Counted from the first letter of the stretch, positions 26,382-35,279 are shown. The stretch: DNA of 64,000 nucleotides from an uncultured Acetatifactor sp. (GCA_949840885.1 CATKYJ010000024.1:1-64000), one strand, 5' to 3'. The notes: generated by a model not told the origin, from the sequence alone. Numbers and translations are program-made.

Positions 26382-27131
26382 ATGATAGAAGAAATGACAT
26401 TTGGCAAGAAAGACGGAAAAGTCATCCGAGGGCGTATCTACCGGCCGGAAAAGAAAGGACACAAGCTTCCGGTGGTGATATTCTGCCATGGTTTCGGGAG
26501 CAACTACCGGGAGCTGATGCATCATGGGGAGGGCTTTGCCGGGGCGGGCATCTGTTGCCTGTTCTTCGACTTTTGCGGCGGCGGGCTCCAGTCTCTCAGC
26601 GACGGGACGATGGAAGAGATGACCGTGGGCACGGAGTGCGAGGATCTGGAGACGGTCATCGACTGCGTGAAAGGCCTGGAGTATGTGGATCCGGAACGGA
26701 TATTCCTCCAGGGGGAGAGCATGGGAGGCTTGGTCTCGGCTCTGGTGGCGGCGCGGCGCCCGGAGGAAATCAGGGCCCAGGTGCTGTGGTATCCGGCGTT
26801 CGGGATTCCGGAGGATGCCGGAAAGCGGTATGAGGCGGGGGAGCGGGAAGTCTTCGGCCTGCTTCTGGGGGAGAATTTTGACCGGGAGGCCAGGGACATT
26901 GACGTATATGCAGACATTTCGGCCTACACAGGACCCGTGCTGATCGTCCACGGGGACCAGGACCCGATCGTGCCCCTTTGCAGTTCGCAGAGGGCCCTGT
27001 CCGTCTACGGGAATGCCGGGCTCATCGTCATTCCCGGCGCGGGGCATGGCTACGAGGGCGCGGACAGCGCAGCCGCCAGGGAACATTCCATTGATTTTCT
27101 CAAAGCATGCATGGGACAGGGAGAGGGTTGA
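26382..27131 (+). CDS. Alpha/beta hydrolase, possible cinnamoyl-ester-type esterase
   Basis: This 249-residue protein is a complete alpha/beta hydrolase. It has the oxyanion segment FCHGFGSNY (about residue 35), the nucleophile elbow GESMGG with Ser 113, the acid in VHGDQDPIVP (about 190-199) and the His in GAGHGYEG (about 222). It has no signal peptide. Cytoplasmic esterases of this type remove acyl groups such as feruloyl from imported oligosaccharides, which fits the locus, but other esters are possible. It follows the GyrI-like gene after 29 bases. Confidence 0.75.
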   Translation: MIEEMTFGKKDGKVIRGRIYRPEKKGHKLPVVIFCHGFGSNYRELMHHGEGFAGAGICCLFFDFCGGGLQSLSDGTMEEMTVGTECEDLETVIDCVKGLEYVDPERIFLQGESMGGLVSALVAARRPEEIRAQVLWYPAFGIPEDAGKRYEAGEREVFGLLLGENFDREARDIDVYADISAYTGPVLIVHGDQDPIVPLCSSQRALSVYGNAGLIVIPGAGHGYEGADSAAAREHSIDFLKACMGQGEG

Positions 27132-27166
27132 GGAAAAACAGTAAAGAACCTGCCCGGGGAGAAGCC

Positions 27167-27445
27167 ATGGACCAACACAACGAAATCATTTCATCCCTTG
27201 CCGGCGAAATCATGGGGCTGTCCCGCGACGACATCCTGATGCATCTGCGGCTTTTCGACAGAGCATTGACGGCGATACGCCTGACAGAAAAGCCGGGGAC
27301 GGAAGAGTTCGCCACGGACGGCTACGGCGTCTACCCGGAGAGGCCGCCGGACTATCAGGTCATCTTCGCGTTTCTGGAGGAGGACGAGAACCGCGGCCCG
27401 ATGCCGTCCTGGAGCATGAAAGTGGTGCTGGACAGCTGCATCTGA
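27167..27445 (+). pseudogene. N-terminal fragment of a VWA-like metallopeptidase-related protein
   Basis: Ninety-two codons from ATG 27167 (CGGGGAGAAGCC upstream) encode GLSRDDILMHLRLFDRAL and FATDGYGVYP, which resemble the N-terminus of COG3864/DUF2201-type proteins (helix pair, then an ATDG motif). The normal protein is over 350 residues with a C-terminal VWA-like domain; here the frame stops after a short unrelated tail. A 5'-truncated VWA gene lies 260 bases on. Read as decayed. Confidence 0.4.
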
Positions 27446-27514
27446 CCTGGGGGCGAAAGGGAGGATGCGGGGGGCGCGACAGCGGAAACCGGGCGGCGCG
27501 GCAGGAGGAGATGA

Positions 27515-27718
27515 ATGAGGATCGTAAATCTGATCGAGAATACACAGGGGGCAGAGGGCTGCCTGTGGGAGCACGGACTGAGCTTCTACATCGAGACGGG
27601 AAACCATAAAATCCTGGCGGACACGGCCAGAAAGTGGAATGTGCCCCTGCAAAAGTCTGTTCTTCTCCCGATATGCCCCGGCAACGGTGGAAATGCGGAT
27701 GGGAGGATACCGTTGTAA
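27515..27718 (+). pseudogene. N-terminal fragment of a metallo-beta-lactamase-fold hydrolase
   Basis: After AGGAGGAG the frame starts MRIVNLIENT and continues GLSFYIETGNHKILADT, the usual first strands of MBL-fold proteins of the COG1237 type. The metal-binding HxHxDH region never comes: after LADT the sequence changes and stops at 67 codons. It is a truncated remnant joined to unrelated DNA. Confidence 0.55.
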
Positions 27719-27999
27719 GTGAATTCAATGCCATGCTCAGGGAACAGCAGGACATGGAGGGGGAGGCCCTGATCACCACAATGCTGTTCGATGATCGGTA
27801 CGAGCTGTTCCATGACAGGATCGATATCCATGCCGCGGCGCCCATGTCCAGGGAAGACTATAAGGCCCAGGGGAAAGCGGCCCTTTTTGACGCCATTACC
27901 AATGAGGGGTGGCACAAGTTCATGCCTGATGGCAAAGTAGAAGAATACCGCATAGGAGATGCCTACGGAGGAGATGATTCCAAAGCCTGGGAGCTGTGA
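27709..27999 (+). pseudogene. Internal fragment of a VWA-domain protein
   Basis: In the frame that ends at TGA 27999, the stretch EFNAMLREQQDMEGEALITT followed by LFDDRYELFHDR and APMSREDY matches the von Willebrand A fold of YegL/TerY-like proteins. The DxSGS metal site that should precede it is missing, and about 33 unrelated codons (ending SKAWEL) follow. Both ends are therefore deletion junctions. With the DUF2201-like fragment upstream it may be what is left of one VWA-type operon. Confidence 0.5.
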
Positions 28000-28014
28000 A
28001 AGGAGATGGATGAA

Positions 28015-28575
28015 ATGAGTGAGATAATGGAATTTGCAGACAGAGAAGCATTCAGGAGATGGCTCGGCGGCAATTGCAGGTCCAGCGCCGGTGTGTGGCT
28101 TTTGTTCGGCAAAGCCGGCGGGCCGAAGACGATAAAAGCGGGAGAAGCGCTGGAGGAGGCGCTCTGCTTCGGGTGGATCGACGGACAGATGCAAAGCATT
28201 GACGACAAGAAATATAAGAAGTACTTCTCCCTGCGCAGGGAGAACAGCAAGTGGTCGGAGAAGAATAAGGCCCTGGCGGGAAAACTGGAGGAACAGGGTC
28301 TTATGACCGATTTCGGCCGGGAGAAAATACAGGAGGCCCAAAAGAACGGCCAGTGGAACACCCAAAACTCCATGGCGGTAACGGAGGAGCAGATCGTGGT
28401 CCTTTCCAAGCTGCTGGAGGAATATGAACCTGCGTTCACGAATTTTCGGGCCATGCCCATGTCCGTAAAGAAGACCTACACCCGGGCCTATTTTGACGCA
28501 AAGACAGACGCCGGGCGAGAGCGGCGGATTGCCTGGATGGTGGACAGGCTGAATCGGAATTTAAAGCCCATGTGA
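28015..28575 (+). CDS. YdeI/OmpD-associated family protein
   Basis: This 186-residue protein matches the YdeI/OmdA family: WLLFGKAGG, ALEEALCFGWIDGQMQSID and a basic C-terminus AWMVDRLNRNLKPM. The family has a role in stress or bacteriocin protection in some bacteria; the biochemical function is not settled. ATG 28015 is preferred over ATG 28006 because AGGAG at 28001-28005 directly abuts 28006 but is 9 bases from 28015. Confidence 0.8.
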   Translation: MSEIMEFADREAFRRWLGGNCRSSAGVWLLFGKAGGPKTIKAGEALEEALCFGWIDGQMQSIDDKKYKKYFSLRRENSKWSEKNKALAGKLEEQGLMTDFGREKIQEAQKNGQWNTQNSMAVTEEQIVVLSKLLEEYEPAFTNFRAMPMSVKKTYTRAYFDAKTDAGRERRIAWMVDRLNRNLKPM

Positions 28576-28608
28576 CGGAAGTACAGAAAGGAACAGGGGA
28601 ATTTGGAC

Positions 28609-29466
28609 ATGAATATAAAAGAATTACTTGCACAAATGGACTTTGGCGAACAAGCCGTTGCAACAGCGTTTCAATGTGAGGAAGACGGCACGGATTATAA
28701 CGTGTGGAAAGTCGAAGAGGATACTGCCAGCTATGTCCTGAAAAAGACAAGTGAGCGGGAACTATCTGTTTACGATACATTTTTGCAATCTGCCGGATAC
28801 AGGGCGCCCCGTTTTTATAAGAGCCTGAGCTATTGCGGAGAGCTGTTTCTTCTTATAGAATATATTGAGGGAGACAATCTGCGTAAATGTAACCGGAAGT
28901 CATTGACTGCTGTTCTGGATGCATTGATTTATCTGCAAAATATGTATTGGGAAAAAAGGGAACTTCAAGGGGTGGGCTATGGTTTTGAGGAAAGCCTGCA
29001 GGATCGGCAAAAGCGCGGCAGCTATTTGAACGATCCGGATTTGGAACAAGCCTACAAAACGTTCCTGCAGATATATGCCAATATCCCGCGGACGCTGTGC
29101 CATGACGATTTCCTGCCTTTTAATGTCCTGACCGCGAATGGAAAGGCGACTCTCATTGACTGGGAATACGCCGGAATCTTACCTTATCCTGCCTCGCTTG
29201 CCCGCCTGATCGCGCATGGGGAAGAGGAGGAAGAGGCCTTTTTCCATATGAGACAGGAGGATAAAGACTACGCTGTCGAATATTATTTTGAGCATTTCAT
29301 AAAAGAGAAAGGGATTCATTACAAGGATTACCGCAGGACGCTGGATTATTTTCTGCTCTACGAGTACTGTGAGTGGATTATGCTTGGCATAAAATATGAG
29401 GATACAAAGAGCCAGCGATTTCAAAAATATTATGCAATGGCGAAAGAGCATATTAAGAGATTATAG
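28609..29466 (+). CDS. Aminoglycoside/choline-kinase-like phosphotransferase
   Basis: This 285-residue protein has a kinase-like fold. LCHDDFLPFNVLTANGK (about residue 163) is the Brenner catalytic loop of APH-type enzymes with the catalytic Asp, and LIDWEYAG (about 184) is the metal-binding DFG equivalent. The N-lobe VLKKTSE (about 44) could bear the ATP Lys. Homologues phosphorylate antibiotics, choline, homoserine or sugars; the substrate cannot be told from sequence, so a resistance role should not be assumed. ATG 28609 (CAGGGGAA upstream) is preferred to TTG 28603. GC is lower than in the flanking genes. Confidence 0.75.
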   Translation: MNIKELLAQMDFGEQAVATAFQCEEDGTDYNVWKVEEDTASYVLKKTSERELSVYDTFLQSAGYRAPRFYKSLSYCGELFLLIEYIEGDNLRKCNRKSLTAVLDALIYLQNMYWEKRELQGVGYGFEESLQDRQKRGSYLNDPDLEQAYKTFLQIYANIPRTLCHDDFLPFNVLTANGKATLIDWEYAGILPYPASLARLIAHGEEEEEAFFHMRQEDKDYAVEYYFEHFIKEKGIHYKDYRRTLDYFLLYEYCEWIMLGIKYEDTKSQRFQKYYAMAKEHIKRL

Positions 29467-29544
29467 GAAGCAGGTTCGCGAATCTTACTCCCGTCGGAAG
29501 TAGCTTTCCATCCGAAAAGGAGATTGTGCCGAGACACGATACAA

Positions 29545-30054
29545 CTATCTCCCAGGGTGCCGGATGATGTCCGCGAATTCTGCTCCCGCCGCCCTGGCCA
29601 GGTCTTCCGGGGCCAGCTCCAGCTGGGAGCCTATGCGCCCGCCGCTGACGATGATCTTCTCAAGGCTCTGGGCGGAGCTGTGGATGCGGGTGACATACTG
29701 CTTCTTCATGCCCACGGCGGTACAGCCGCCCCGGATGTAGCCGGTGATCTGCTGTATGTCCTTTACATGAATCATCTCCACGCTTTTTACGCCTACACTT
29801 CTGGCGGCCGCTTTTAAGTCCAGCTCCTCTGCCACAGGGATCACGAACACGAAATAATCCCTGGGATGCTTTTCTCCTGTGCCTGATACGGTGACCAAAG
29901 TCTTGTACACCTTTTCATAGGGCAGGGAAAGCATGTCCGCAATCTGAAGCCCGTCGGTGAATTCGCTGCATTCATAGGTCAAATGCGTATAGGGAATCTT
30001 CATGGATTCCAGTATGCGCATGGCATTCGTCTTGACGTCCTTTTGCTTGGCCAT
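29545..30054 (-). CDS. ybaK: Cys-tRNA(Pro) deacylase, YbaK/EbsC family
   Basis: This 169-residue protein removes cysteine mischarged on tRNA(Pro). Family features are YEKVYKTLVTV with the conserved KTLV (about residue 48), YFVFVIPVAEELDLKAAA, GGCTAVGMKK (about 107) and the Gly-rich segment VSGGRIGSQLEL near the C-terminus. ATG 30054 was chosen because GGGAGGAAAAC lies directly upstream; the frame extends upstream without a ribosome site. It is divergent from the metallophosphoesterase gene. Confidence 0.9.
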   Translation of the reverse strand: MAKQKDVKTNAMRILESMKIPYTHLTYECSEFTDGLQIADMLSLPYEKVYKTLVTVSGTGEKHPRDYFVFVIPVAEELDLKAAARSVGVKSVEMIHVKDIQQITGYIRGGCTAVGMKKQYVTRIHSSAQSLEKIIVSGGRIGSQLELAPEDLARAAGAEFADIIRHPGR

Positions 30055-30204
30055 TTTGTTTTCCTCCCATTTCCTTGTATTGTACACGATCAGTCTCCGG
30101 ATTTCAAGAGGGGCGGGAAACATTCAGCCTTGCATACAAGGGAATCCTGCTATATACTGAAAACAGAACATGAATCTGAAATCCGGGAAAAAGGAGAACA
30201 AAAG

Positions 30205-31485
30205 ATGTGGACATTCATTTTTGGCGCGCTGGCCCTGGGATCTGCTCTGGGCATTCTGTACCTGATCAGCAGGTTCGCTAAGTTTCGCGTTATACAAAGA
30301 ATCGCCAGGGGAAAGAAGCTTTTGGCTTTTCTCCTGGGAATCATCCCGGTACTGGCGCTGGCGCTGGGCATCCGGGAGGGACTGGGGACAATCAACGCGG
30401 CCATCAGCATCCTGCACCTGATGGCGGTATGGCTGGTGTGCGACGGCGTCTGCAAGATTGTGGAAAAACGCCGCGGGAAGAAATTTGAGAAATATTACGC
30501 AGGTGTCTTTGCTATTGGCATCACGGCGGTGTACCTGGCCTGGGGGTGGTATCTGGCCAACCATGTGTGGCGCACGCCCTACACCGTGGAGACAAAGAAG
30601 CCGGTGGGGAGTTTACGCATTGTACACTTTGCGGACTCCCATGTGGGCAACACGTTCAGCGGGGAGGAATTCCAAAGATGGGTGGACGATATGCAGGCGG
30701 AGCAGCCGGACATTGTGGTGGTGACAGGGGATTATGTGGACGATGACACCTCCAGGGAGGACATGATAGCAGCCTGCCAGGCCCTGGGGAAGCTGCGCAC
30801 TGCCTATGGAGTCTACTATGTTTTCGGAAATCATGACAGAGGATATTACGGCCCGGCCTACCGGGGTTACAGCGGGGCAGACCTGGTTGCGGAACTGGAG
30901 AAGAACGGTGTGATTGTGCTGCAGGATGAGACGGTGCTGTTGGGAGACCGGTTTTACCTGATCGGGCGCAAAGACCGCTCGGAGGATCAGATGGGCAGGC
31001 CCAGGGCTACCATGGAGGAACTGACCGCCGGCCTGGATCCGGACAAGTACAGCATTGTTTTGGACCATCAGCCTTATGACTATGATGCCCAGGAGGCATC
31101 CGGCGTGGACCTGGTGCTGTCCGGCCATACCCACGGCGGCCAGCTGCTGCCCTTTAACTTTATGGGGGAATGGCTGGAGCTGGACGACAAGAGGTACGGT
31201 CTGGAGAGGCGGGGAAACACGGACTTCATCGTAACCTCCGGCATTTCCGACTGGGCCATTCAGTTCAAGACCGGGTGCAGGTCCGAGTATGTGGTGATTG
31301 ACGTGCACACTGACGTCGGGCACAGCTCCGTGCCGGGGGCATCCCTTTCGGCGGCCGTGACCGGCCGCACGTTGCCGGAGATGGAGATCATCCCCGAAAA
31401 ATGTTACCAGGATGCGAAAGAACTGGAATTTCCGGCACAGGATCCGCGGATGCCGGATATGACCATGCAGGCCGTAATGGAATGA
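30205..31485 (+). CDS. Membrane-anchored metallophosphoesterase
   Basis: This 426-residue protein has four N-terminal membrane segments (residues about 1-130) and a calcineurin-like phosphoesterase domain of the YkuE type. Metal-site motifs appear in order: HFADSHVG (about 141), VVTGDYVDD (about 173), VFGNHDRG (about 208), LDHQP and SGHTHGGQ (about 306). YkuE-like enzymes act on membrane or cell-wall substrates such as UDP-diacylglucosamine-type lipids; the exact substrate is inferred only. ATG 30205 has AAGGAG upstream. Its stop codon directly abuts the stop of the convergent ABC gene. Confidence 0.88.
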   Translation: MWTFIFGALALGSALGILYLISRFAKFRVIQRIARGKKLLAFLLGIIPVLALALGIREGLGTINAAISILHLMAVWLVCDGVCKIVEKRRGKKFEKYYAGVFAIGITAVYLAWGWYLANHVWRTPYTVETKKPVGSLRIVHFADSHVGNTFSGEEFQRWVDDMQAEQPDIVVVTGDYVDDDTSREDMIAACQALGKLRTAYGVYYVFGNHDRGYYGPAYRGYSGADLVAELEKNGVIVLQDETVLLGDRFYLIGRKDRSEDQMGRPRATMEELTAGLDPDKYSIVLDHQPYDYDAQEASGVDLVLSGHTHGGQLLPFNFMGEWLELDDKRYGLERRGNTDFIVTSGISDWAIQFKTGCRSEYVVIDVHTDVGHSSVPGASLSAAVTGRTLPEMEIIPEKCYQDAKELEFPAQDPRMPDMTMQAVME

Positions 31486-33219
31486 TCACTCAAAAAAGTC
31501 ATTTTCCCGAAACTGCAGGGAATACAGCTGCTGGTAGGTGCCGCCTGCTTCCATAAGTTCCTCGTGGGAGCCCCGCTCGGTGATGCGGCCGCCTATAACT
31601 ACGGCAATTTCGTCTGCGTTGCGGATGGTGGAGAGGCGGTGGGCCACCACCAGAGTGGTGCGGCCTTTGCACAATTCGTCCAGGGCCTGCTGGATCAGCA
31701 CCTCGGTGGTGTTGTCCAGTGCGCTGGTGGCCTCGTCCAGAATCAAGATGGCGGGATTTTTTAAGAACACTCTGGCAATGCTCAGGCGCTGCTTCTGGCC
31801 GCCGGAGAGCTTTACGCCCCGTTCTCCGATTTCCGTATCATATCCTTTTTCCAGCGTCATAATGTAGTCATGGATATTGGCCCGGCGGGCAGCCTCGTAT
31901 ACTTCCTCCTGGGTGGCGTCCGGGCGGCCGTAGAGGATGTTCTCCCGGATAGTGCCCACAAAGAGGAATACGTCCTGCTGAACGATGCCGATACTGCGGC
32001 GCACGGACTCCATGGTGAGATGGCGGATATCCTTTCCGTCGATTAAGATGGAGCCGTCTTTTTCCTCCAGCTTGTAGAAATTGGGCAGCAGATGGCACAG
32101 GGTGGTCTTGCCGCCGCCGGAGGGCCCTACCAGGGCCAGCTTTCTGCCTTTTTCCAGGCGCAGGTTAATGTCGTGGAGGACTTCTTTGGAATCGTCGTAA
32201 GCGTAGGTGACGTTTTTGAATTCGATGACACCCTGGACGTCCGTCAGTTCCTGAGCGTCTGACGCGTCCTTTTCCGGCTCCGCGTCCATGATCTCCAAAA
32301 AGCGCTTGAAGCCGCTGACACCGTTCTGGAACTGCTCCATGAAGCCGATCAGGGTGTTCACGGGATTGATGAACAGGTTCACGGATACGATGAAAGTGGA
32401 GTAGTCACCGAAAGAGATCCTGCCGGAGTACAGGAACAGGCCTCCCGCAATCAGGATGAACACGTTGAAGATATCCGTCACAAAAGCGGTGGAGGAGTGA
32501 AACATGGCCATGGCTCTGTAGGCTCTGCGGGAAGCGTCCACGAACTGCCTGTCGCCCTCCCTGAACTTCTCGATTTCCCGCTTGCTGTTGGTGTAGGCCT
32601 TTGTCACACGGATGCCGGTGACGCTGCTCTCCACCGCGGCGTTGATGGTGGCGTTGCTCTTGCGGCGGTCGTCAAAGGCGCGGCTCATGGCTTTGCGGAA
32701 GTGCAGGGTCACTACCACCAGGATCGGCACACAGGCGAAGATGATCAGGGTCAATATGGGGTCGATCATCACCAGGTAGACGAAAGACAGGATGATCATC
32801 ACAGAGCTGATCAGCAGGTTTTCCGGGCCGTGATGAGCTAATTCGCTTACCTCGAACAAGTCGCTTGTAATGCGGGTCATGATGCGGCCGGTCTCGTGGT
32901 TGTCATAGAATTGAAAAGGCTGCTTCTCCAGATGGGCAAACAGATCCTGACGCATCTGGGACTGCATTTTCACGCCAATGACATGACCGTAATACTGCAC
33001 GAAATACCGAAGCAACATACGCACAATATACAGGGCTAATACCACCAGGCCTGCGATGACGATGGTGGTATACATTTTCTCGGGGATATAGACATTGAGC
33101 ATTTTGTTGGTGACAACGGGGTATACCATACCGATCACAGAGATCAGCAGGGATGCCAGCATATCCAGGGTCAGCATCTTTCTGTGGGGCTTATAATAGT
33201 AGATAAAACGTTTCAGCAT
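31486..33219 (-). CDS. ABC exporter, fused membrane and ATPase domains
   Basis: This 577-residue half-transporter has six membrane spans (residues about 15-300) and a C-terminal ATPase with Walker A GPSGGGKTT (about 361), Q-loop VQQDVF, signature LSGGQKQRLS (about 468) and Walker B ILILDEATSALD. It belongs to the multidrug/lipid exporter (MsbA/LmrA-like) group and would work as a homodimer. ATG 33219 fits the start of homologues (MLKRFIYYYKPHR). It starts 5 bases after the ArsR-type gene, so ArsR probably controls it. Confidence 0.9.
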   Translation of the reverse strand: MLKRFIYYYKPHRKMLTLDMLASLLISVIGMVYPVVTNKMLNVYIPEKMYTTIVIAGLVVLALYIVRMLLRYFVQYYGHVIGVKMQSQMRQDLFAHLEKQPFQFYDNHETGRIMTRITSDLFEVSELAHHGPENLLISSVMIILSFVYLVMIDPILTLIIFACVPILVVVTLHFRKAMSRAFDDRRKSNATINAAVESSVTGIRVTKAYTNSKREIEKFREGDRQFVDASRRAYRAMAMFHSSTAFVTDIFNVFILIAGGLFLYSGRISFGDYSTFIVSVNLFINPVNTLIGFMEQFQNGVSGFKRFLEIMDAEPEKDASDAQELTDVQGVIEFKNVTYAYDDSKEVLHDINLRLEKGRKLALVGPSGGGKTTLCHLLPNFYKLEEKDGSILIDGKDIRHLTMESVRRSIGIVQQDVFLFVGTIRENILYGRPDATQEEVYEAARRANIHDYIMTLEKGYDTEIGERGVKLSGGQKQRLSIARVFLKNPAILILDEATSALDNTTEVLIQQALDELCKGRTTLVVAHRLSTIRNADEIAVVIGGRITERGSHEELMEAGGTYQQLYSLQFRENDFFE

Positions 33220-33224
33220 GATTT

Positions 33225-33584
33225 TCAGCTTTCCTTTCTTCTTTTTTCCGGCGGTACATAGGATTTGCATTGCAGCCGCTCTGATTCCGGACAGCCGTAG
33301 AACGGACCGCTGCAGGGCTTGCACTTTATATTCAGGAGCTGTTCCAACTCGGAGATGACCTGTTCCAGAGCCTCTTTATCCAGGCGGTAGTGGGTGTAAT
33401 AGCCTTTCTTGACACCCAGCACCAGCCCCGCTTCCCGGAGAACCCGCAAATGCTGGGACACCGCCGATTCGGACAGTCCGCTGCGCAGAGCCAGAGCGCC
33501 TACGCAATAGCCCCGGGCGGACATGAGCTGCAGAAGCTGGAAGCGTTTCGGCTCTCCCAGGGCTTTTAAGACTTTGTCGTCCAT
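33225..33584 (-). CDS. ArsR-family transcriptional regulator
   Basis: This 119-residue winged-helix repressor has GEPKRFQLLQLM (helix 1) and the recognition helix SESAVSQHLRVLREAGLV. The C-terminus carries four Cys (KCKPCSGPFYGC and LQCKSY), which could bind metal or sense redox. It is the first gene of an operon with the ABC exporter. A GGGAGG site precedes the start, and a tandem hairpin array lies 40 bases upstream. Confidence 0.88.
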   Translation of the reverse strand: MDDKVLKALGEPKRFQLLQLMSARGYCVGALALRSGLSESAVSQHLRVLREAGLVLGVKKGYYTHYRLDKEALEQVISELEQLLNIKCKPCSGPFYGCPESERLQCKSYVPPEKRRKES

Positions 33585-33995
33585 GTTTCTCTCCCTCCTA
33601 TTTTGTTTTTAAACGGAACATTTGGAAGCAAGAGCGGCTTCCTGCAGTCGTGTATTACAGGAAGCAAGAGCGGCTTCCTGCAACTGTGTATTACAGGAAG
33701 CAAGAGCGGCTTCCTGCAACTGTGTATTACAGGAAGCAAGAGCGGCTTCCTGTAGCCGTGTATTACAGGAAGCAAGAGCGGCTTCCTGTAATCTTGTATT
33801 ATAGCACGCTTATTTATATTAGCAAGTACTAAAATGGAATACGGTTAAAAATACGGTTAAAAACATGCGAAACTTATAAAATTTCCTGTAGAAAAAAAGA
33901 GAGCAATCGGTTATTATGAATAGGATAACAAAAATCTGGAAAGGTCTGCGCGGCATAGGACCAAAGAATTACCAGGAAGGAATGGCTAGGACAAA
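33585..33995. other. Divergent intergenic region holding the tandem repeat array
   Basis: This 411-base region lies between the minus-strand arsR gene and the plus-strand oxidoreductase. Five tandem 36-bp repeats fill 33624-33803. The remainder (33804-33995) is AT-rich and contains an imperfect dyad GTTAT (33910-33914) / ATAAC (33925-33929) near a possible TATTAT -10 for the oxidoreductase gene. Peptide frames open across the repeats exist only because the unit is divisible by three. Confidence 0.6.
33624..33803. repeat. Five tandem 36-bp repeats, each a hairpin
   Basis: Units start at 33624, 33660, 33696, 33732 and 33768. Each begins GGAAGCAAGAGCGGCTTCCT, continues with a 5-base variable part (CAGTC, CAACT, CAACT, TAGCC, TAATC after a G) and ends in GTGTATTACA or TTGTATTATA. 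GGAAGC and GGCTTCC pair around a 6-7-base loop, so the array is a row of five near-identical hairpins. Units abut with no spacers. Confidence 0.95.
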
Positions 33996-35279
33996 ATGAA
34001 ATCGAGACCAATTCGCATTATTATCGTAGGCATGGGCGTCAGATCCATGATTTATGCCCGTGAGGCATTGGAGCATCCCGATCTGTTTCAGATCGTGGGC
34101 GTGGCGGACATCAATCCGGAACGGGTGCAGACAGCCCGGGAGACATTCGGTATCCCACGGGAGAACTGCTTTTCCTCCGTGGAGGAACTGGTGGCAGCGC
34201 CCAAGTTCGCGGACGGCGTCATCAACGGAACCATGGATCAGCAGCATGTGCCCACATCCCTGCCTCTGCTGCGGCGCGGGTACGACATCCTGCTGGAAAA
34301 GCCCTTTGCGGTGAACATGCAGGAGGCGGAGCTGCTCTTAAACTGCGAGCATGTGACCAATCGGCATATCATGGTCTGCCATGTGCTGCGCTACGCACCC
34401 TTTTACCGGAAAATCAAAGAAATCCTCACGGCGGGGGACATCGGCAGGGTGGTGGACATCCGGATGGCGGAGCAGGTGAGCTATTTCCACGAGTCCGTGT
34501 CCTATGTGCGGGGCAAGTACGCCTCCCCCGAGATCTGCGGCTCTGGCATGCTTCTGTCCAAATCCTGCCACGACATTGACATCATGACCTGGCTCATGCG
34601 GGGAAACCATCCTGCCAGCGTGTCCAGCGTTGGAAACGTGTTCCAGTTCAAGCCCGAGATGGCTCCCCAGGGCGCGGGAAACCACTGCCTGGTGGACTGT
34701 CCCGTAGAGCGGACATGCCCCTATTCGGCCAGGCGCCTGTATATCGAGCATCCTCAGCGCTGGACAGGCAATATCTGGCATGATATCGGATATGAGAAGA
34801 TATCCGAGGAGGAAAAGGAGGCGCTTCTCAGGGATCCGAAGAATCCTTTCAGCCGCTGCGCCTATCGCTGCAATCTGCAGATCGTAGACCATCAGTCCAT
34901 GATGGTGCGCTTTGCGGACGGCGCCACAGGGACATTTTCCATGAACGGAGGCGCCACCGCGTCAGGCCGGCATATCCACATCACAGGCACCCGGGGAGAA
35001 ATCCTGGGACTGTTCGAGGAAGAACGGTTTACCGTACACCGCATAGCGCCGGATGCCCCCGGGGGCAGGATCACGGAGGTGGTGGACGTGTCTCATGACC
35101 AGCACGGAAACGCCCACGGAGGCGGAGACCAGGCCATCATCCATGATTTCGTCACGCTGCTTAGGGGAGAGGAGCCCTCTCCCTGCTGTACTACCTTGGA
35201 CGACTCCATGACCGGGCACAGGCTGGTGTTTTTGGCCGAGGAGTCCAGGAAGCGGAACGGTGCGCTGGTGTCGGTGTGA
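33996..35279 (+). CDS. Gfo/Idh/MocA-family sugar oxidoreductase with Cys cluster
   Basis: This 427-residue NAD(P)-dependent dehydrogenase has an N-terminal Rossmann fold (IIIVGMGVRS), LLEKPFAV (residues 99-106) with the catalytic Lys, and SKSCHDIDIMTWL (188-200) with the catalytic Asp/His region. Unusually, Cys 231, 235, 241, 288 and 292 form a C-x3-C-x5-C plus C-x3-C pattern that could bind a metal. It is followed by a sugar-acid dehydratase and a GH51 arabinofuranosidase, suggesting oxidation of a released pentose. The start ATG has AGGAATGGCTAGG upstream. Confidence 0.88.
   Translation: MKSRPIRIIIVGMGVRSMIYAREALEHPDLFQIVGVADINPERVQTARETFGIPRENCFSSVEELVAAPKFADGVINGTMDQQHVPTSLPLLRRGYDILLEKPFAVNMQEAELLLNCEHVTNRHIMVCHVLRYAPFYRKIKEILTAGDIGRVVDIRMAEQVSYFHESVSYVRGKYASPEICGSGMLLSKSCHDIDIMTWLMRGNHPASVSSVGNVFQFKPEMAPQGAGNHCLVDCPVERTCPYSARRLYIEHPQRWTGNIWHDIGYEKISEEEKEALLRDPKNPFSRCAYRCNLQIVDHQSMMVRFADGATGTFSMNGGATASGRHIHITGTRGEILGLFEEERFTVHRIAPDAPGGRITEVVDVSHDQHGNAHGGGDQAIIHDFVTLLRGEEPSPCCTTLDDSMTGHRLVFLAEESRKRNGALVSV

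Noticed and set aside
28609..29466. Aminoglycoside resistance gene
   Set aside because: Only the general APH-type kinase fold is seen; no feature ties it to an antibiotic, so it is described only as a phosphotransferase.
33624..33803. CRISPR array of 36-bp repeats
   Set aside because: The units abut with no unique spacers, only 5 bases vary, and no cas gene is nearby. It is a tandem hairpin repeat.
33566..33832. Repeat proteins encoded across the 36-bp array on both strands
   Set aside because: Frames stay open on both strands only because the unit length is divisible by three; no ribosome site or independent support.
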